IMG/VR virus record: IMGVR_UViG_3300042376_000788
Span: 1 to 25,145 of that record
Direction: 5' to 3' (one strand)
Origin: a virus
Length of the DNA: 25,145 nt
Below, piece after piece: positions 22,623-25,145 of this stretch (position 1 is the first letter of the stretch; the number at the start of each line of letters is the position of its first letter). The notes under the pieces are model-generated. The model had not been told where the DNA came from and made no database searches. It saw nothing but the letters and a program-made list of their open reading frames with translations. Position numbers and translations under genes: made by a program.

Positions 22623-23197
22623 TGATGGATCAGGCGACAATCAACTTTCTTGGGCGGGCTATCCTTAAATACCGCCAGTTCAAGCTTTCGTTTGTTCCAC
22701 AAAAGTATCTTATCACGGGCAAGGCCACCTCTGTAGGGTGGGCAGATGACAAAGAGCTACGCATAGCCACCAAGCGCCCGCTATCTACATGGCTGGATGT
22801 CTTTGTCCATGAGACTTGTCACCTAGATCAACAACTCCAAAGACGCAAGTGGCACGATGTCAGAGAGGATGCCCTTGGGAAGCTGGATCACTGGCTTGCT
22901 GGCAAGAAAGTAGACTATGTGGACAAGTATATCCGCCTCGTTGTTGAACTGGAGTGGGATTGCGAGATGCGTTCTGTCCGCAAGATCTCCCGAAACAAAC
23001 TGCCCGTAGATCTTAAACGCTATGCCCAGATGGCCAATGCCTACATTTTGGGCTACCACTGGATGTTCAACAATCGCAAGTGGTGCAAGAAAAGTTACGA
23101 GACTACAAGGATCTGGAGCATGATGCCCGAAAAGATCATTCCCTTAAACACCGCGCTGTTCCCCCCAGCTAAATTAACAGACCCATACTATGATTGA
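22622..23197 (+). CDS. HExxH zinc metalloprotein of the phage early region
   Basis: The 191-residue protein contains LDVFVHETCHLDQQ with HETCH at residues 63-67, the zinc and catalytic signature of metallopeptidases (compare SprT and ImmA types). A helix with LVVELEWDCEMRS (106-118) could give the third, acidic ligand (Glu109, Glu111 or Glu115). The C-terminal part has ANAYILGYHWMFNNRKWCKK. No signal peptide is seen, so it would act in the cytoplasm. I recall uncharacterised phage proteins with the same H-E-x-C-H-x-D plan, but the substrate is not known. ATG 22622 overlaps the stop before it; ATG 22625 is an alternative. Confidence 0.65.
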   Translation: MMDQATINFLGRAILKYRQFKLSFVPQKYLITGKATSVGWADDKELRIATKRPLSTWLDVFVHETCHLDQQLQRRKWHDVREDALGKLDHWLAGKKVDYVDKYIRLVVELEWDCEMRSVRKISRNKLPVDLKRYAQMANAYILGYHWMFNNRKWCKKSYETTRIWSMMPEKIIPLNTALFPPAKLTDPYYD

Positions 23198-23453
23198 CCT
23201 ACTCAACGGAAGTGATGGAAAAGACTACATCCCGTGTCCTTCCTGCTCGCAGATTGATGAGATTAAACAGCTACTTGCTGAATATCAAACCTTTGAAGGA
23301 GAAAGCCCGATTATCTCAATTGATCTACTAATTTCAGAAGTCAAGATGTGGAGAAGTAAAGAAGCTTACGAACGCAAGCTCAAGTCCACCATGATTTCCT
23401 CCATGGTTAAGAAGCTAGAAAACAAAGGATTCCAAGTTGATGAAAACAATTGA
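23190..23453 (+). CDS. Small protein with a CPSC pair
   Basis: The 87-residue protein starts at ATG 23190, overlapping the metalloprotein gene by 8 bases. It has YIPCPSCSQIDEIKQLLAEY near the start, so one zinc-knuckle half is present but no second Cys pair follows. The rest is helical and charged (SKEAYERKLKSTMISSMVKK). It overlaps the deaminase start by 14 bases. No function recognised. Confidence 0.6.
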   Translation: MIDLLNGSDGKDYIPCPSCSQIDEIKQLLAEYQTFEGESPIISIDLLISEVKMWRSKEAYERKLKSTMISSMVKKLENKGFQVDENN

Positions 23454-23886
23454 AGACAAGTGGGTTGCACGATTTATCAAATTGGCTGAAGAAGTCTCCA
23501 CATGGAGCAAAGACCCTTCGTCACAAGTGGGCGCTGTCATCGTCCGACCAGATCGAACCATAGCTTCTGTGGGGTTCAATGGATTCCCGCGAGGAGTAGA
23601 AGACTGCCATGAACGTATCACAAATCGCGATACCAAACTCCTCTATACTATCCACGCCGAGATGAATGCCATCCTATCAGCCAAAGAACCACTTAAAGGC
23701 TACTCTCTTTTTGTTTGGCCCTTCCAACCATGCGCCCATTGTGCGGCATCTATCATTCAATCGGGAATCAAGGATGTCTATTGCCCATTCAACGCCCATC
23801 TGGATAGCTACGAGCGTTGGTCTGAATCTTTCAAAGCCGCACTCCAGATGTTTGACGAGGCTGATGTTAGGGTTATTTTCTCTTGA
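23440..23886 (+). CDS. dCMP deaminase-type zinc enzyme
   Basis: The 148-residue protein starts at ATG 23440 (a TTG three bases earlier is less likely). It has all zinc deaminase motifs: IHAEMNAIL with His72 and catalytic Glu74, and PFQPCAHCAASII with Cys98 and Cys101. SKDPSSQVGAVIV and GFNGFPRGVED are typical of the dCMP deaminase subfamily, and the size fits phage versions. It turns dCMP into dUMP to feed dTTP synthesis during replication. No thymidylate synthase is in this window. It lies in the early operon with overlapping neighbours. Confidence 0.9.
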   Translation: MKTIEDKWVARFIKLAEEVSTWSKDPSSQVGAVIVRPDRTIASVGFNGFPRGVEDCHERITNRDTKLLYTIHAEMNAILSAKEPLKGYSLFVWPFQPCAHCAASIIQSGIKDVYCPFNAHLDSYERWSESFKAALQMFDEADVRVIFS

Positions 23887-23887
23887 C

Positions 23888-23914
23888 ATTGAACGAGTTC
23901 CGACATTAAGTGTC
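23888..23914 (+). promoter_or_regulatory. Repeated upstream motif, copy 2 (ATTGAAC-N11-TTAAGTGTC)
   Basis: ATTGAAC (23888-94), 11 bases, then TTAAGTGTC (23906-14), ending 10 bases before the ATG at 23925. The overlapping TTGACA at 23883-88 followed by 17 bases and TTAAGT (23906-11) could be a weak sigma70 promoter. The match to copy 1 at 21591-21617 in both blocks and spacing is exact. Confidence 0.45.
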
Positions 23915-23924
23915 TTACTTAACT

Positions 23925-24140
23925 ATGAGCAATGGGCTTACAAGAGTCTTTGAGTGGTTCAGCGGATGGAGAGAATACTCTCAGTTTGAGCATGACCATG
24001 AGGGCTATATTACTGTTGAGCGAGTCGGAGAACACGGGTCTGCAATGTTTCTTTGGAGGGTTGACAAAGATCCCGTTCACCTCGATTGTATGTACATGGA
24101 CGGGAAAACTTTCGTCCGATTCAGCAACAACCACCATTAA
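23925..24140 (+). CDS. Small protein of unknown function
   Basis: The 71-residue protein starts at ATG 23925 (MSNGLTRVFEWFSGW), just after the repeated upstream motif; an in-frame GTG at 23910 lies inside that motif. It has several aromatic residues and a central beta section (YITVERVGEHGSAMFLWRVD). No family is recognised. The stop is 3 bases before the next gene. Confidence 0.6.
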   Translation: MSNGLTRVFEWFSGWREYSQFEHDHEGYITVERVGEHGSAMFLWRVDKDPVHLDCMYMDGKTFVRFSNNHH

Positions 24141-24143
24141 TTT

Positions 24144-24398
24144 ATGAGCGAAGAAACCAACCAAACCAAACCATCCGAAGAACTTACTAAGCGCGTTAAC
24201 AGCGCCTATGTGGCCAAGGACTACACACTGCTTAACGGCGGCACAGATAACATCGTAATGATCCAAGGAGAGCGTAAAGACTCTGATCCAGTGGACATTC
24301 TTCTTACCTACGATGGCATGGAAGAAGTCCTTGGATCTCTCAAGGAATCCACCACACCGAAACAAGAAGAAGTCAAAGAAGAGTCTTCTGATGACTAG
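24144..24398 (+). CDS. Small acidic protein of unknown function
   Basis: The 84-residue protein starts at ATG 24144. The ends are charged and probably disordered (MSEETNQTKPSEELTKR at the start; TTPKQEEVKEESSDD at the end). The middle has DYTLLNGGTDNIVMIQGER and PVDILLTYDGMEEVLGSL, a compact alpha/beta section. No function recognised. The end overlaps the membrane peptide gene by 8 bases. Confidence 0.6.
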   Translation: MSEETNQTKPSEELTKRVNSAYVAKDYTLLNGGTDNIVMIQGERKDSDPVDILLTYDGMEEVLGSLKESTTPKQEEVKEESSDD

Positions 24399-24549
24399 CA
24401 TCTGGCTGATTGGGGCGGTAGGCATCTGCTATGGTATTGTCTCTCTAGAGCAAGCTGTGCGCGGAAACTATGCCCTGTCAGTTATCTGGGGAGGATATTG
24501 TTTCTCCCAATGGGGATTGCTTTGGGTAACGCTTTACGGAACCAAGTAA
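24391..24549 (+). CDS. Small membrane protein, two predicted helices
   Basis: The 52-residue protein starts at ATG 24391 (MTSIWLIGAVGICYGIVS), which overlaps the upstream stop. Residues about 3-19 and 29-48 are hydrophobic, with a short charged loop (EQAVRGN) between. A longer frame back to 24313 would run through the upstream gene and is unlikely. Holins have this size and plan, but early position and no lysin nearby make that uncertain. Confidence 0.5.
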   Translation: MTSIWLIGAVGICYGIVSLEQAVRGNYALSVIWGGYCFSQWGLLWVTLYGTK

Positions 24550-24600
24550 TTCTGGCATAATTCCAGCTTCGTTCTTTTACAGAAAGGAGGTGGAAAGGAA

Positions 24601-24741
24601 TTGAACAACTACTACACCAATGAATTCGGTATTGTCTACGGCCCCTATGGGGGAATTGGCTACGCCCCGCGACTCAAAACGAAGCAGGATAAACCCAACT
24701 GTTTCGGTTTGTGCCGCTGGTTTGCGTATCTCTTTCTGTAG
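24601..24741 (+). CDS. Small Tyr/Gly-rich protein with a strong ribosome site
   Basis: A 46-residue frame runs from TTG 24601 to TAG 24741. The ideal ribosome site AAGGAGGTGG (24584-93) lies about ten bases before the TTG, the best in the rightward block. The product has FGIVYGPYGGIGYAPRL, a basic middle and a hydrophobic C-terminus (CFGLCRWFAYLFL). The non-ATG start with a strong site is plausible but not proven. No function recognised. Confidence 0.45.
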   Translation: MNNYYTNEFGIVYGPYGGIGYAPRLKTKQDKPNCFGLCRWFAYLFL

Positions 24742-24768
24742 ACAACGGGTTCAAACTACAGAAACAAA

Positions 24769-24803
24769 GGGAGGGGGCAATTAGCCTCCTCCCTATTTAT
24801 TTT
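24769..24803 (+). terminator. Rho-independent terminator
   Basis: GGGAGGGGGC (24769-78) pairs with GCCTCCTCCC (24784-93) in a 10-bp stem with one G-T pair, a five-base loop and a T-rich tail (TATTTATTTT). It would end the rightward early transcript after the 46-residue gene, or attenuate it before the tiny membrane peptides. Confidence 0.75.
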
Positions 24804-24887
24804 ATGGAAGCTATAGGATCTATCTACGCAATGCTGGCCTGTTTGTTTGTCGGCTGGTGGAAAGTTACGGGCAAGCATCTTGACTGA
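24804..24887 (+). CDS. Tiny membrane peptide candidate (27 residues)
   Basis: ATG 24804 directly follows the T-rich tail of the terminator. The product (MEAIGSIYAMLACLFVGWW, then a short Lys/His end) would span the membrane once. No ribosome site is visible, so translation is doubtful. Confidence 0.3.
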   Translation: MEAIGSIYAMLACLFVGWWKVTGKHLD

Positions 24888-24906
24888 TGGTTGACTAATT
24901 ACCTCA

Positions 24907-24996
24907 ATGGTTGACTCATTTGTAGCTATTGTTTTCTGGGGTGCCATGGTTATCGTGGTTCTCAAGGTCATCAAAGACCGTATTAAACCTGAATAA
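24907..24996 (+). CDS. Tiny membrane peptide candidate (29 residues)
   Basis: ATG 24907 opens a frame MVDSFVAIVFWGAMVIVVLK followed by a basic end. It would be a single-pass membrane peptide with a cytoplasmic Lys/Arg tail. It shares AIxFWG with the next peptide. No ribosome site is visible. ATGGTTGACT at its start also occurs at 24886-24895. Confidence 0.35.
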   Translation: MVDSFVAIVFWGAMVIVVLKVIKDRIKPE

Positions 24997-24998
24997 CA

Positions 24999-25094
24999 AT
25001 GAAGATAACCACAATTGTTGCAGCCTATATCCTAGCCATTATCTTCTGGGGAACATTCTCCTATGGTATCTATGCCCTCCTATACTGGGAATAA
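24999..25094 (+). CDS. Tiny membrane peptide candidate (31 residues)
   Basis: ATG 24999 lies 2 bases after the previous stop. The product has a Lys at position 2, then a long hydrophobic stretch (IVAAYILAIIFWGTFSYGI) and ends YWE. It shares AIxFWG with the preceding peptide, so the two may be a tandem duplicate. Confidence 0.4.
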   Translation: MKITTIVAAYILAIIFWGTFSYGIYALLYWE

Positions 25095-25145
25095 GCTAGA
25101 GAGGTGGATCAAAACCCGATCTGAGGACGAAGTTAAAGTAATGAA
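25072..25145 (+). CDS. Partial reading frame running off the right edge
   Basis: From ATG 25072 a frame stays open to the last base: 24 residues so far (MPSYTGNKLERWIKTRS, then EDEVKVM). It overlaps the 31-residue peptide by 23 bases. The charged, amphipathic sequence looks more like coding than the alternatives, but the piece is too short to identify. Confidence 0.4.
   Translation, partial: MPSYTGNKLERWIKTRSEDEVKVM

Noticed and set aside
24741-24765. GGGTTCAAAC resembling a tRNA T-arm
   Set aside because: The flanks do not pair and no anticodon or acceptor arm is found.
1-25145. CRISPR array, insertion sequence or diversity-generating retroelement
   Set aside because: No regularly spaced direct repeats, no transposase and no reverse transcriptase seen, although the fibres would be suitable DGR targets.

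Overview
The window is a piece of a tailed double-stranded DNA phage or prophage genome. The core genes are a large terminase, a P22/T7-type portal, a scaffold-like protein, several tail-fibre and receptor-binding proteins, a DnaB-type helicase, a RusA-type resolvase, a dCMP deaminase and HNH nucleases. No capsid, tail tape measure, integrase or endolysin is recognisable here; the head genes would be expected just beyond the left edge, after the scaffold-like gene. Gene content and order suggest a podovirus-like phage. The host cannot be proved. Many genes lack a Shine-Dalgarno site and have AT-rich leaders, and one fibre carries Asn/Thr/Gly-rich repeats with a bacterial signal peptide. This would fit a Gram-negative host with low SD use (Verrucomicrobiota or Bacteroidota are possible), but that is inference only.

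Layout. From about 20.6 kb to position 1 nearly all genes run leftward. In transcription order: a group of small, partly exported proteins (20604-18935), three small genes, a glycosyltransferase-like gene, the helicase, the large terminase, an Ig-like module, a small protein, a repeat-rich fibre, a second Ig-like module, a large fibre, a LamG lectin-like protein, a small protein, an Mtd/YadA-like fibre, a trypsin-like serine peptidase, the portal, a small protein and the scaffold-like protein. Two rightward islands interrupt this run: a terminase small-subunit candidate with a Cys-rich protein (14396-15761), and an HNH nuclease (18622-19026). From 21298 to the right edge all genes run rightward and look early: HNH nuclease, HTH protein, RusA-type resolvase, HExxH metalloprotein, dCMP deaminase, and a string of tiny proteins including several single-pass membrane peptides.

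The divergent junction (20605-21297) has no convincing gene. It holds a dense series of perfect inverted repeats with a consensus-like leftward sigma70 promoter at its right end (TTGACA, 17-base spacer, TATTTT). The simplest reading is a large structured non-coding RNA of about 500 nt, or a structured origin/leader region.

The strongest leads are this structured RNA candidate; a RusA-family gene whose N-terminal and C-terminal halves lie in two overlapping frames joined by an A_AAA_AAG slippery heptamer; a complete-looking trypsin-like peptidase domain in the tail-fibre/portal block, in a gene visibly more AT-rich than its neighbours; and a repeated motif (ATTGAAC, 11 bases, TTAAGTGTC) just upstream of two early genes.
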